Shown piece after piece: positions 17,714 to 26,233 of a stretch of DNA of 64,000 bases. The notes under the pieces are model-generated. The model made no database searches, was not told the origin of the DNA, and was given only the letters and a program-made list of their open reading frames with translations. Origin of the DNA: Amycolatopsis anabasis (lineage in GTDB: Bacteria > Actinomycetota > Actinomycetes > Mycobacteriales > Pseudonocardiaceae); contig NZ_VTHK01000012.1 in assembly GCF_009765355.1 (NCBI RefSeq), positions 1 through 64,000 of the forward strand. Direction: 5' to 3'. Position 1 is the first letter of the stretch; each line of letters starts with the position of its first letter. A program made the translations under genes and the position numbers.

Positions 17714-19738
17714 GTGAGTGGAGAGCACAGCAGCCTCACCGTGCTGGGCTCGGTGTCCGGACCGGTGGTGCAGGCCGGGCACGTCCATGGCGACGTGATC
17801 GTGCAGCCGTGGCGTCCAGTCCAGGTCACGCCCCGCCAGGTGCGCGGCCACGGTCTGCTCGGCGACCGAGGTGAGCAGCGCACCGCACTGGACCACATCG
17901 CGCAGTCGGACACCGGCCGATGCCGGATGGTGCAGATCACTGGACTGAGCGGGGTGGGGAAAACCGCGTTGGCAACCGGATGGCTCACTTCTCATCTCGC
18001 CTCTTACCCCGACGCGTTCGCCGACGGGCAGTTGTACGTCGACCTCGCCGCCCGCACCTGCGCGCAGCCACACCATGAGGTCGCCGATGTGCTCGGCATG
18101 TTCCTGCGTGCGCTCGGCGTCCCCGCCGGCGAAGTGCCGGACTCGCCCACCGAACGGGAGGCGCTGTACCAGTCGGTCACCGCGACCCGGCCGCGGCTGG
18201 CGGTCGTGCTCGACGGCGCCACCACCGCTGCCCAGGTCCTGCCATTGGTCCCGTCGTCGTCCTCCAGCCTCACGCTCGTCACCACCAGGTACCCGTTGCG
18301 AGACCTCATCGCGCTGGGCGCGAACGTTTTACCGGTGCCGCCGTTGGACACGCGTGGCGTGCACCAGGTCCTCACCGTGTTCCCCGGCATCGGCGAGGTT
18401 GACACTGACCTCGCCGCCGTGGTCGCCACCCGAACCGGCGGGCTCACCGCCGCAGTCGTCAACCACGTAGTGGGCGCCGTTGCCTCCGGCACCTCGCTAC
18501 GGGAACTCTTGGCACCGCAAGCCGCCGCGCACCACAACAATCTGTCCACAATGGAACATACGACAGCCGAGCCGCTCGAGGTCGCCTACCACCAACTCAC
18601 CGGCCCCGAACGCGCGGTGTACCTCGCGATCGGCGGCCTGCCAGAGATCGGGGCCGCATTCGATGCCGCCGCCGTAGCCTTCGCCGCGGGCTACACCCGC
18701 TCCCGCACCCACGCCACCCTCCGGCGGCTGCGCGACCGCATGCTGGTGCTGGAGCTCGACGACGAGGTCTACCGCGCCGATCCCGACGTCCACCAGCATG
18801 CGCGACTCCAAGCTCTGCAGCGTCCGGAGGCGCCGCAGGTACGCGAGCGGCTCATCCTCTGGTGGGTCCACGCCGTCCGCCACGCCGCGCGCACCGTCAT
18901 GCCCACGCGCACGCAACTCGCCTGGACTCCACCCGCACCCGCCCGACGAATGTCCCTGCCCTCCTGGCTTGACGATCCCGGCGCCGCGCTCACCTGGCTC
19001 GCCGAGCGGGTCGACGCCGTCCTCGGGATCGCGCGGATGGCGCTGGAGAACGGCTTTCACCGCGAGGTGCTCGCGCTGGCCCACGCCCTCGATGTCCAAA
19101 CCATCAAGCACGGCGATCACCAGATCGGCATCGCCGCCGACCTTCTTGCCCTCACCGCTGCGCGGCACCGCGCGGATCCTGACCTGGAGTTCAGGTTCCT
19201 GCGCCGGCTCGCCCGCCGCTACGCGTGGCTCGGCAACCTCCGCCGTGCCCATGCTCTGACCGGGCTGTGCCTGGCCCACGTTCGGCGCTCGCGCTGCCCG
19301 CGCCAGATGGCCAAGACGGCCAAGACGCTGGCGTTCGTGCACACCGCCCGGCCTGACCGCGCCGGATTGCCCGCCGCCGCGCGTTTCCACGCCTGGGCGG
19401 CCGACCTGTACGCCGGACTGGGGCGTGACCACGCCCAGGGGCTAGCCCAGCTCGAACTCGGCATCGTCGAGCACGCCCGTGGACACCTCGCCGAAGCCGA
19501 CCGAGCCTTGAGGTGCGCGCGCCCCCTGCTCGGCGACGACCCGCACAACCTTGCCCGGCTGGACCTTGCCCAGGCCGCCCTCGCCGAGACTCACGGTGAT
19601 GGGCAGGCCGTTCGAACCCTCGCCAGCCGCGCCGACCACGCCTTGACCCCATTCGGCGAATCCCCCGACCTCGCCCGCGCACGGCAGATCCTCCGCCGCT
19701 GCGCCGGACACGTCACCGACGAAGGAGCAGAATCGTGA
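17714..19738 (+). CDS. STAND/NB-ARC NTPase with TPR tail, module 2
   Basis: 674 aa; GTG 17714 with GGAGG about 11 nt upstream. Paralogue of the 7181-9295 product along its whole length: motif 'SGPVVQAGHVHGDVIV' near the N-terminus, Walker A GLSGVGKT (77-84), Walker B LAVVLDGAT, a shared 'DVLGMFLRALGVPAG' segment, WWVHAVRHAARTVMP, and a C-terminal TPR array. The stop overlaps the next GTG. No effector domain is seen. Two divergent copies within 10 kb point to distinct specificities of one system or an old duplication. Confidence 0.85.
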   Translation: MSGEHSSLTVLGSVSGPVVQAGHVHGDVIVQPWRPVQVTPRQVRGHGLLGDRGEQRTALDHIAQSDTGRCRMVQITGLSGVGKTALATGWLTSHLASYPDAFADGQLYVDLAARTCAQPHHEVADVLGMFLRALGVPAGEVPDSPTEREALYQSVTATRPRLAVVLDGATTAAQVLPLVPSSSSSLTLVTTRYPLRDLIALGANVLPVPPLDTRGVHQVLTVFPGIGEVDTDLAAVVATRTGGLTAAVVNHVVGAVASGTSLRELLAPQAAAHHNNLSTMEHTTAEPLEVAYHQLTGPERAVYLAIGGLPEIGAAFDAAAVAFAAGYTRSRTHATLRRLRDRMLVLELDDEVYRADPDVHQHARLQALQRPEAPQVRERLILWWVHAVRHAARTVMPTRTQLAWTPPAPARRMSLPSWLDDPGAALTWLAERVDAVLGIARMALENGFHREVLALAHALDVQTIKHGDHQIGIAADLLALTAARHRADPDLEFRFLRRLARRYAWLGNLRRAHALTGLCLAHVRRSRCPRQMAKTAKTLAFVHTARPDRAGLPAAARFHAWAADLYAGLGRDHAQGLAQLELGIVEHARGHLAEADRALRCARPLLGDDPHNLARLDLAQAALAETHGDGQAVRTLASRADHALTPFGESPDLARARQILRRCAGHVTDEGAES

Positions 19739-20358
19739 CCCCGCAAGCGCGCGATACCGCCGCACCGGCCGGCACCGCCCCGCCCCCGTTCTACGTGCAG
19801 GGCCGCACATTCGGAGAGCCGAGATGGCCTCATACCCGACCAGAATACTTCGAACAGTTCGCGCGCGAGACCCTGCAACAGCTGGTGGATCCAGCCAAGG
19901 GCGGTGCCTGTGACGAAGCCCGGCTGCTCAGGCGCCTGTCCGCATCCGGGGCTCCCGAACCGGAATCAGGCAACTACACCACTTCGGAAGTCGCGCTGTC
20001 CAAGGCAAGACGAGCCACGGCACAAAAGGGCTCTGCGGACGTGCGGTGGGTGCTGAATCGTCAAACCGTGCTCAAAGCGCTCCAGTACGCCAATCTAGGA
20101 GCCGAAGACCTGCATTCCATCGCCGACCCGTCGGCCGGAACTCCCTGCTGGTCGGTGGTCCTGCCGTGCGTGGAGCACGTATTCGTCGTGGGTGCCGCCC
20201 TCGCTCGGGCCCTGACGGAAGAAGCGCGCGACCTCGTCCGAGAGGACCCGAACTGCGCGCTGGACGCCCTGCAACACATGGCCGCGCACTCCCACATCAC
20301 GTCCAACAGGAACAGCACGCTCGTGTCCTGGCCCGGTTACACGCTCACACCCGCCTGA
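19735..20358 (+). CDS. hypothetical protein coupled to STAND gene 2
   Basis: 207 aa; the GTG overlaps the STAND stop (GTGA). N-terminal 20 residues are disordered, then RPEYFEQFARETLQQLVDP, a basic stretch and a helical C-terminus (VEHVFVVGAALARALTEEARDL). No known motif. Positionally equivalent to the 9292-9834 gene of module 1 although not visibly similar. Confidence 0.65.
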   Translation: MTPQARDTAAPAGTAPPPFYVQGRTFGEPRWPHTRPEYFEQFARETLQQLVDPAKGGACDEARLLRRLSASGAPEPESGNYTTSEVALSKARRATAQKGSADVRWVLNRQTVLKALQYANLGAEDLHSIADPSAGTPCWSVVLPCVEHVFVVGAALARALTEEARDLVREDPNCALDALQHMAAHSHITSNRNSTLVSWPGYTLTPA

Positions 20359-20511
20359 ACGCCCCGGAACGACGCGGCCGCAGGCCCGTGCCCTGACGCC
20401 CGGATCGTGGAGTTCGGCACCGGTTCGCCACCTCGGACGCGGCACTTCGGCCGCCGTTGTGTCCCCCGGCGACGACCTGGTGGTGGCGCCGGACGGATCG
20501 TCTCCGGCCGC

Positions 20512-20645
20512 ACCTATCCGGCAGCCGTGTTCCACATAGGGCACGAAGACGTCGCGAAGCTCCTCGGCGTTCTCCCCGGCGAGGTCAATGTTGTAGCGAA
20601 CAACGTCCACACGAACACGACGGTTTCCTCCGCTGGTGCTCTATG
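20512..20645 (-). pseudogene. lsr2 relic (N-terminal domain, frameshifted)
   Basis: Two frames together give the Lsr2 dimerisation domain: PAEETVVFV (frame of 20645-20608) and then VVRYNIDLAGENAEELRDVF and PYVEHGCRIG (frame of 20610-20512), matching the usual Lsr2 order 'DGxPAEETVxFG...YEIDLxxKNAxxLR...YVxxGRRxG'. The switch lies around 20605-20615, where TG is doubled. No AT-hook C-terminal domain follows and no intact start precedes. It occupies the otherwise gene-free 20359-20685 interval. Lsr2 is the actinobacterial xenogeneic silencer. Confidence 0.6.
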
Positions 20646-20685
20646 TGAGCAAGGGGCCCACGCCGGGACCGAAATTCGTCTCCGT

Positions 20686-21492
20686 TCACCGCATGGCGCC
20701 CGCGCTGATCCGGTCAATTCGTGTGAGATTGCGCCCCACAAGGTTCCCGGGCCAGCGCCAACCCAGCTGCGCGAGCGCGTCGACGCGCTCGAGAAATACC
20801 TGCCGGGCCGGTGAAGGCGCGCTGGGTACCCGGTTGTCCACGGGGTCCGAAGCGGTCGTGCTTCCCGGCCACTGCCGGTAGAGCAGGCCGGGTTCGGCCA
20901 GCATCCAGCCCGGCGCCACCGCCTCGACGGCGAGCAGCAGCGCCACGTCCTCGTCCCGGGTGAACGCGGGCCAGCCGCCGAGCGCCCTCACCAGCGCGGT
21001 GTAGGTCACTAGTGTCCCGCCGACGACGGGCAACAGCCCCGATGCCTCGCCAGCGGCGAGACGACCGGGCGGCAACGGACCCGACGCGGGGTCACGGGGA
21101 CCGAACCGAAGCCGCCCGTCGGGGAACAGATCCAGCGCCGGGGCCACGCACCACCCCAAGTCCGGGCGGCGGGTGAGCGTGGTGATCGCGCGGGCGAGCG
21201 CGCCGACGGGCAACAGGTCGTCGGCGTCGAGCGAGAGCATCAGCCGCCCGGTCGCTCGGCTCAGCGCGAGTGTGCGAGCGGCCGCCGGGCGCCCGTGCTC
21301 ACCCATCCCGGTCGAGATGCGCGGATCGTCGGGCAGCTCGGCGAGCGGGCGTCCGCTGCGACCATCCTCCTGCACCACCCATTGCCAGTCCCACCCGGCC
21401 GGAAGGTCCTGCTGCACAAGGGATTCGTACGCCGCTGCGAGATGTTGGTGAACGCCATCCAGCACGGCGGTGATCACACTGATTGTCGGCAC
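20686..21492 (-). CDS. family 2 glycosyltransferase (GT-A)
   Basis: 268 aa, GTG 21492 with GAGGAA upstream. N-terminal ISVITAVLDGVHQHLAAAYE, VVQEDGR, and the nucleotide-sugar/metal DxD site in MLSLDADDLLPVGAL are typical of GT2 enzymes. The C-terminal part is shorter than in most characterised GT2 proteins; there are no TM helices, so it is probably cytosolic. It is the last gene of the minus-strand run from 24.98 kb. Sugar donor and acceptor unknown. Confidence 0.85.
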   Translation of the reverse strand: MPTISVITAVLDGVHQHLAAAYESLVQQDLPAGWDWQWVVQEDGRSGRPLAELPDDPRISTGMGEHGRPAAARTLALSRATGRLMLSLDADDLLPVGALARAITTLTRRPDLGWCVAPALDLFPDGRLRFGPRDPASGPLPPGRLAAGEASGLLPVVGGTLVTYTALVRALGGWPAFTRDEDVALLLAVEAVAPGWMLAEPGLLYRQWPGSTTASDPVDNRVPSAPSPARQVFLERVDALAQLGWRWPGNLVGRNLTRIDRISAGAMR

Positions 21493-21525
21493 AAGGCTTC
21501 CTCAATCGTCATGCTGCTGCGCTGG

Positions 21526-21681
21526 TCAGCGCATCGGTAGCGCGCCGTGCCTGAGGAACCAGCTCATCGCGGCAGCAGGGTCGGCGCAGTACGGACTGGG
21601 CAGGGAACCCGCCAGGTGGACGCGAGGCGGCCACGGTCTCCAGCGCGTGGGCGTAGTGCTGGTGGCGGTGGAGATCGACAT
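21526..21681 (-). CDS. small ORF (51 aa) upstream of glycosyltransferase
   Basis: ATG 21681 with AAAGGA 8 nt upstream. The product begins MSISTATSTTPTRWRPWPP, contains SPYCADPAAAMSWF and ends in RHGALPMR. The strong ribosome-binding site supports translation. It could be a small regulatory protein or a precursor peptide; no modification enzyme such as a radical-SAM or LanM-type protein is in the window. Confidence 0.5.
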   Translation of the reverse strand: MSISTATSTTPTRWRPWPPRVHLAGSLPSPYCADPAAAMSWFLRHGALPMR

Positions 21682-21744
21682 GACTCGGGTCCTTTCGGAA
21701 GAACACGTGGTGGCACGACCGACGCGCGTGGCGGCCTTGGTGGT

Positions 21745-21990
21745 CTAGAAGGTGAGGGGGCCTTGGCCCTTGTGGTCGCGGAGCTGGACGACGGGGCCGG
21801 TGATGGTGCTGCCGCTGATCGAGTTCCGCACGCCCGGTTCGGTGAGTGCTTTCTTGACCAGCGCGAGCACCGCTTCCTCACGAGTGAGTCGGTTCGCTTC
21901 GGCGAACTTGTCGACTTCTCCGACCCACGCCCCCAGCAAATCCTCTAGGTCCGCGGGCGCGGTGTTCGTTTCGGACGGTTCTGTCGTCAT
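21745..21990 (-). CDS. small protein with VRNSxSG-GPVVQ motif (81 aa)
   Basis: ATG 21990 preceded by AAGGGA. A helical N-terminus (EVDKFAEANRLTREEAVLAL) leads into 'GVRNSISG...GPVVQLRD'. The same block ends the 47560-48147 protein (DDFARTYGLPRENAALALIK, GVRNSVSGNVGGPVTQFRD), so this is a free-standing version of that domain. The STAND proteins carry a related GPVVQ motif at their N-termini. This suggests a shared interaction module. Function unknown. Confidence 0.7.
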   Translation of the reverse strand: MTTEPSETNTAPADLEDLLGAWVGEVDKFAEANRLTREEAVLALVKKALTEPGVRNSISGSTITGPVVQLRDHKGQGPLTF

Positions 21991-22041
21991 GCGAAATCCC
22001 TTGGGAGAGAGGAGAAACTGCTTAGGCTGCAGAAAGCCGGT

Positions 22042-22791
22042 TCACGCGGGGTTGTCATGGGAAGCTCCGTTCGTCGCATTGAGTACGGGGTGCTGGCCGG
22101 GACCCGTCGACGTCGTCGCGCCCATCGAGGTATCGGGTATCGAACTGGGCTGGAGTGGGCACCGGTGGCGGAAGCGGCCGAGCAGCCACGCGATCACAGG
22201 CCCGCAGGTCAGCGCCAGCGCCAGCGTGCCGACGCCCACCGTTCCGCTGTGCCAGGCGAACGAGGGACCGAGCAGCAGGCCACCGAGCAACAGGAAGGCG
22301 GCGTCGAGGCCAATGCGCACGCCGGCGACGCGGCGGGGACGTCCCCGGGCCAGCGCGAGCATGAGCCCGTCACGGGGCAACGGCCCGAGCGCGGCGGTGA
22401 GATAGACGGCGACGCCGACGCAGAAGCAGGCCGCGCCCGCAGCGAGCAGCAGGATGCGGACCGGGACAGAGTCGACCACGGGAATCCAGCCCAGCAACGC
22501 GTCGGTGACGAGAGCGGGGACCAGGAACCCGGCGATCGTGCCAATCCCGGGCCGGATCTTCAGCGGCACGAACGCCATCAGCATCAGCGCTTGCGTGGCG
22601 ATGATGCCGCCGCCGACGCTGAATCCAAACCGCTGGGCGACACCGAGATGCAGCACGTCCAACGGCAGCAGCCCGAGCCGGGACCGCAGCAGCAGCGTGA
22701 TGCCGACCCCGATGGCCAGCGTGCCGATGGCGAGCCGGACCAACCGCGACCACGGCACGTGGTGGGCGAGCGAGTGTCGGCCGGGAGCCAT
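22042..22791 (-). CDS. YczE/YitT-like multi-TM membrane protein
   Basis: 249 aa; the ATG at 22791 is 2 bp after the aminotransferase stop, so it is coupled. At least five hydrophobic helices are visible (LAIGTLAIGVGITLLL; ALMLMAFVPLKI; GFLVPALVTDALLGW; ILLLAAGAACFCVGVAVY; VGTLALALTCGPVIAWLL), with the LGPLPRDGLMLAL segment typical of YczE/YyaS/YitT-type proteins. The family's transported substrate is unknown. The cytoplasmic tail is polar. Confidence 0.8.
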   Translation of the reverse strand: MAPGRHSLAHHVPWSRLVRLAIGTLAIGVGITLLLRSRLGLLPLDVLHLGVAQRFGFSVGGGIIATQALMLMAFVPLKIRPGIGTIAGFLVPALVTDALLGWIPVVDSVPVRILLLAAGAACFCVGVAVYLTAALGPLPRDGLMLALARGRPRRVAGVRIGLDAAFLLLGGLLLGPSFAWHSGTVGVGTLALALTCGPVIAWLLGRFRHRCPLQPSSIPDTSMGATTSTGPGQHPVLNATNGASHDNPA

Positions 22792-22793
22792 GG

Positions 22794-23864
22794 TCAGTCC
22801 CTCGTTCCGGACGTCCAGGCCCGGGCGGCGGCCAGGAACAGGTCGTTGTCGGCGCGCGAGCCGAGGGTGACCCGCACGCCCTGCTCGGGGTAGACCATGA
22901 TCGTGAGCCCGAAGCCGAGGGAGTGCTCGGCGAACCGGGCGGCGTCCTCCCCCACCGGCAACCAGATGTGGTTGGCCTGCGAGTCCGGCGGGACGAACCC
23001 CTGCTCCCGCAATGCCGCGAGCACCCGGGCACGTTCGCCGGCCAGCAGCTCGCAGCGAGCGTGCAACGTGCCCTGCGCGGCCAGCGACGCCAGCGCGGCG
23101 GCCTGCCCGATGCTGCTGACCTCGAACGACAGCGCGGCCGCCGCGACGGCGGCGGCCAGCATCGGTGGCGCGACCAGGTAGCCGACACGCAGCCCGGCCA
23201 GCCCGTAGGCCTTGGAGAATGTCCTGACCACGGCGACGTTGTCCCGCCCCGCCGTCCACTGCGCCTTGGCCAGCATCACGCCGTCGACGACGCCCGGTGT
23301 GGCGTACTCGACGTACGCCTCGTCCAGCACGACCAGGACGCGGTCGGGCACCGTGTCCAGAAACCGCCGCAGCTGCCCGTTGTCGAGCACAGTGCCGGTC
23401 GGGTTGTGCGGGTTGCTGAGCAGCACGATCCGGGTCGGCGGATCGAGCGCGGCGCCGATGGCGTCCAGATCGACTGTGCCATCCGGTGTGAGCGGGATCT
23501 GGCGGTGCGGGGCTCCGGCGTTCGCCGCGAACAGCCCGTACGCGCCGAACGCCGGGCTCGGCGTCACGACGGTGTGCCCGTTCTCGCCGCAGGCGATGTC
23601 GACCAGCCGCTGCAGCAGCGCCGAGGATCCCGCGCCCACCGCCACCATCTCCGGCGCGACCCGCAGGTGCGTGGCGAGAGCCTCGACCAGGCGGGTACTC
23701 GCGGTGTCGGGATAACGGTGGGCCCCGCTGGCCGCGTGCATCATCGCGCGCATGGCGGCCGGAAGCGGACCGGCGTGCGACTCGTTGCCCGACATCCTCA
23801 CCGCTGCCGGGACCTCCCGCCCCGCAACGACGACCGGCGCCGCGGCCGTGCTGTTCACTCCCAC
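22794..23864 (-). CDS. HisC-like PLP aminotransferase
   Basis: 356 aa. Class I/II fold-type I aminotransferase close to histidinol-phosphate aminotransferases: GNESHAGPLPAAM at the N-terminus (the LxxNExPxG-type motif), VGAGSSALLQ, SNPHNPTG, VLDEAYVEY, and the PLP lysine K218 in RTFSKAYGLAGLRVGY. The start overlaps the end of the cupin gene. Isolation from other his genes and linkage to a cupin and a transporter-like protein point to a secondary-metabolic or specialised amino-acid substrate. Confidence 0.88.
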   Translation of the reverse strand: MGVNSTAAAPVVVAGREVPAAVRMSGNESHAGPLPAAMRAMMHAASGAHRYPDTASTRLVEALATHLRVAPEMVAVGAGSSALLQRLVDIACGENGHTVVTPSPAFGAYGLFAANAGAPHRQIPLTPDGTVDLDAIGAALDPPTRIVLLSNPHNPTGTVLDNGQLRRFLDTVPDRVLVVLDEAYVEYATPGVVDGVMLAKAQWTAGRDNVAVVRTFSKAYGLAGLRVGYLVAPPMLAAAVAAAALSFEVSSIGQAAALASLAAQGTLHARCELLAGERARVLAALREQGFVPPDSQANHIWLPVGEDAARFAEHSLGFGLTIMVYPEQGVRVTLGSRADNDLFLAAARAWTSGTRD

Positions 23865-24403
23865 AGGTCCACACCCGTCTCGGGCGTCAGGCTGTGCGCC
23901 AGGTCGATGCTGAGCTGCCCGAGCGCGTAATCACGGCGCAGTTGCCGGACCCGCTCGGCGACCAGGTCGTCCAGATCCGGGCGCAGTACGGTGTCGTCGC
24001 CGAAGGTCTGATCGGTGCGTGCCTCGAACGCGGCGACCTCCTCCTCCGGCTCGAGGTTCAGCGCCGCGTGCGGCACCCCGGGCGGGATCCAGATGACCGA
24101 GCCGGGCCAATGCAGCACCGGTTCCATCTCCTCGCCGCACAGCGAGGCGGCGATGCCCTGATGGACGTAGACGACGATCTCGGACTCGGCGTGTTCGTGC
24201 GCCTGGGTGCTGTGCCCGCCCGGCATCCGCACCACCCCGGCCGAGAGCCCGCGCACGGGCGCCACCCCGGAATGCACGGCGGGAATCAGCACCTGCTGCT
24301 GCACCCCACGCACCGGCGGCAGCGCGGAAACGTTGGTGTGAAAGGGTTCTGCCCCTGACGATCGAGGGTGCGGGGTGGGCGGCGTGGTCGCGTCGAGGCT
24401 CAT
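23855..24403 (-). CDS. cupin-domain protein
   Basis: 182 aa. Single cupin: GGHSTQAHEHAESEIVVYVHQG (His-x-His and Glu ligands), then GSVIWIPPGVPHAALNLEP with the third His. A C-terminal helix (DDLVAERVRQLRRDYAL) follows. Both neighbours overlap it: its own ATG overlaps the upstream stop and the aminotransferase starts inside its 3' end. Metal-dependent isomerase or oxygenase or a binding protein are all possible. Confidence 0.8.
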   Translation of the reverse strand: MSLDATTPPTPHPRSSGAEPFHTNVSALPPVRGVQQQVLIPAVHSGVAPVRGLSAGVVRMPGGHSTQAHEHAESEIVVYVHQGIAASLCGEEMEPVLHWPGSVIWIPPGVPHAALNLEPEEEVAAFEARTDQTFGDDTVLRPDLDDLVAERVRQLRRDYALGQLSIDLAHSLTPETGVDLWE

Positions 24404-24720
24404 CGGGAACTCCCCTCGGGCGCGATCCGGAATTCCACCAGCTGCTCGTCGACGGAGTACGCCGACATCACGGTGAGCCCGCTGGCCGTCAGCCGAGCCC
24501 GCACGTCATCCTCGGCCGTTTCGGGATCGGCCACCTGCGCGAATCCGGCGAACGCGGGCTTCGCGCTGTCGCCCCGCCGATGCCGCGCCAGATGCGCCCA
24601 GCCGCTCCATCGATCCCAGGTCAGCACCACGTCCGCCGCGACCGGCGCGCCCGCGGCCGCTGGCGTCGCTGACCGTGCAGCGCCGGGTATCGGCGGCGCT
24701 ATCGTCACCTCGGCTGTCAT
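24400..24720 (-). CDS. hypothetical protein (106 aa), cupin-operon member
   Basis: ATG 24720. Ala/Pro-rich N-terminus, then VLTWDRWSGWAHLARHRRGD and a C-terminal alpha/beta part ending VDEQLVEFRIAPEG. The stop overlaps the cupin ATG. No family recognised. The tight coupling implies a role in the same pathway. Confidence 0.65.
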   Translation of the reverse strand: MTAEVTIAPPIPGAARSATPAAAGAPVAADVVLTWDRWSGWAHLARHRRGDSAKPAFAGFAQVADPETAEDDVRARLTASGLTVMSAYSVDEQLVEFRIAPEGSSR

Positions 24721-24820
24721 GTCTCAATTTCCCCCTCGATTTTCCTCTGAGACCTTCCGGCTCGATCTGCGCTTTGCCTGTGGATCCGGGAGGTCAGCAC
24801 GCTCGCCGTGGACGTGCTCG

Positions 24821-24982
24821 CTACCGCGAGAGCGCGCCCGGCGCCGCGCGTACGCGCCGGGCCGAGGTGTGAGCGGCGGCCACGGCGGAAAGGAGACCGG
24901 ATACCGCAGAGTCGGCATCCGGTGACACCGACGGTGAACCGGGCGGCGAACACGCCAGCCCGCGCGAAACGACGATCTGCAT
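24821..24982 (-). CDS. small ORF (53 aa) heading the cupin operon
   Basis: ATG 24982, with GGGGGA 5 nt upstream. The product begins MQIVVSRGLACSPPGSPS, is Ser/Ala-rich and ends in a basic segment. It lies 100 bp ahead of the 106-aa gene in the same direction, in a place suiting a leader or precursor peptide. Only start context and position support it. Confidence 0.35.
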   Translation of the reverse strand: MQIVVSRGLACSPPGSPSVSPDADSAVSGLLSAVAAAHTSARRVRAAPGALSR

Positions 24983-25317
24983 GAGGTCCCCCAACCTCTG
25001 GCCGTGGCCGATTCCCCCCGAACCGGCCAGCGACCCACCTCGCCGTACAGCTGAACAAGCCGGACGCGGTGGAACGCTAAGATCCACTCTTTCCCCGAAA
25101 ACTACTCTGCGTCAAGTGCCACTTCGCCGGGTTGAGCAGCCATAACAGACAGTTGCGGGCTTCGTGTGGAGCGAAACACACTGCTACCCACCACGCACAG
25201 CCACCGCTCCGGGCCGGGGTTGAGACGGGCCAGCGGCCCGTCGTTCCGACGTCGAAACCACAACGACCGGCTAAGGTGTGTGAGGGGCTTGACAGGTCGT
25301 GCAAGGAGGGGAAGGCG

Positions 25318-25989
25318 ATGCGGAGCACCAAGAACGGAGTCGCGTGGCGGGACGCGGTCGACCTCGAGCGCAAATTCTCGGTCGGCACCCAACGCGAGCC
25401 GATCCCTCCGCCACCCGCGTTGCAGAATCGACGCGAGCGCGGCGAGTACACAGTGGCCGAGTTCTCCCGACTGCGCGGGGAATACCTGCGCTACGAGCGT
25501 TTCGAGAGCAGAGCCGTCCAGGTCACCCCGGGCGGTCCCGCTTTCGCTGCCGGGTCGCCGGAGTTCGTCGGAGGCTTCCTCATCGGTACCGCGATGCGCC
25601 GGATCCACCGGCGCCGCAAAGCCCGGGCGATGGCCGCGCCGCAGTGGTACGAATACCGCATCGACAGCGTCGTAGTGACCACACACCGGCTCTGGTGTCT
25701 GACCGGCGGAGATGGGCCCAACTTCAACTATGACCTGATCACCAACCTCACGCTGCTCCCCCGAATCCCGGCGTTGACGCTGTCCTTCCTGCCCGGACAC
25801 GGGCCGGTGAGAGACCTGCGGATCAGCGGTGAATGGGCGCCATGGATCGCGGTCGCCGTCGCCTACTACACCTACGGTACGGACCAGGCCCGGCAACTTC
25901 CCACGCTCGCGCCGCTGCGCGAAACACCCCGCCCCACCACCCACGTCACTCCCGCGGTGCCCCAGTTGCGCAACCGAACACGGCGCTGA
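25318..25989 (+). CDS. hypothetical protein (223 aa)
   Basis: ATG 25318 behind AAGGAGGGG. N-terminal 45 residues are charged and disordered. A hydrophobic glycine-rich stretch (FVGGFLIGTAMRRIHRRRKA) is followed by a beta-rich domain (YEYRIDSVVVTTHRLWCL; ALTLSFLPG; WAPWIAVAVAYYTYG) resembling a PH-like or short-membrane-associated domain. No family assigned. Interval 25990-26089 holds only weak inverted repeats. Confidence 0.65.
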   Translation: MRSTKNGVAWRDAVDLERKFSVGTQREPIPPPPALQNRRERGEYTVAEFSRLRGEYLRYERFESRAVQVTPGGPAFAAGSPEFVGGFLIGTAMRRIHRRRKARAMAAPQWYEYRIDSVVVTTHRLWCLTGGDGPNFNYDLITNLTLLPRIPALTLSFLPGHGPVRDLRISGEWAPWIAVAVAYYTYGTDQARQLPTLAPLRETPRPTTHVTPAVPQLRNRTRR

Positions 25990-26089
25990 CTGCGTCAACC
26001 AGGGCGACGGTGCTGCCGGCGCGCTCGCTGGCAGCGCACCACGACGAGGAGAACCCGCCCCACACACCAGGGCGCGCGCCAGCATCGCT

Positions 26090-26217
26090 AAATTGCACAC
26101 AGAACAAAATAGTCGTCGGGCAAAAACACCACAGGATTAACGTTCGATTCTAAAATAGAAATATCGGGATTTACTCGGGACCGACACCCCGCGAAACCCA
26201 GGCATAGATCGAACGAA
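26090..26217 (+). promoter_or_regulatory. conserved promoter-leader module, copy 1
   Basis: Upstream box AATTGCACAC (TGC at 26094 or 26095), TAAAAT at 26151, hairpin CGGG-ACCGACAC-CCCG at 26176-26191, and block ATAGATCGAACGAA at 26204-26217. It is followed by CAGGAG and the GTG of the exonuclease gene. The loop departs most from the consensus (CCGAC for GTGAC). Confidence 0.7.
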
Positions 26218-26233
26218 TTCCCAGGAGTTTATC

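Noticed and set aside
21526..21681. RiPP precursor gene
   Set aside because: No recognisable RiPP maturation enzyme in the window; kept only as a small ORF.
22797..23874. Long upstream extension of the YczE-like frame across the aminotransferase gene
   Set aside because: Only the part after ATG 22791 encodes membrane helices; the rest is a Gly/Arg-rich shadow of the aminotransferase.
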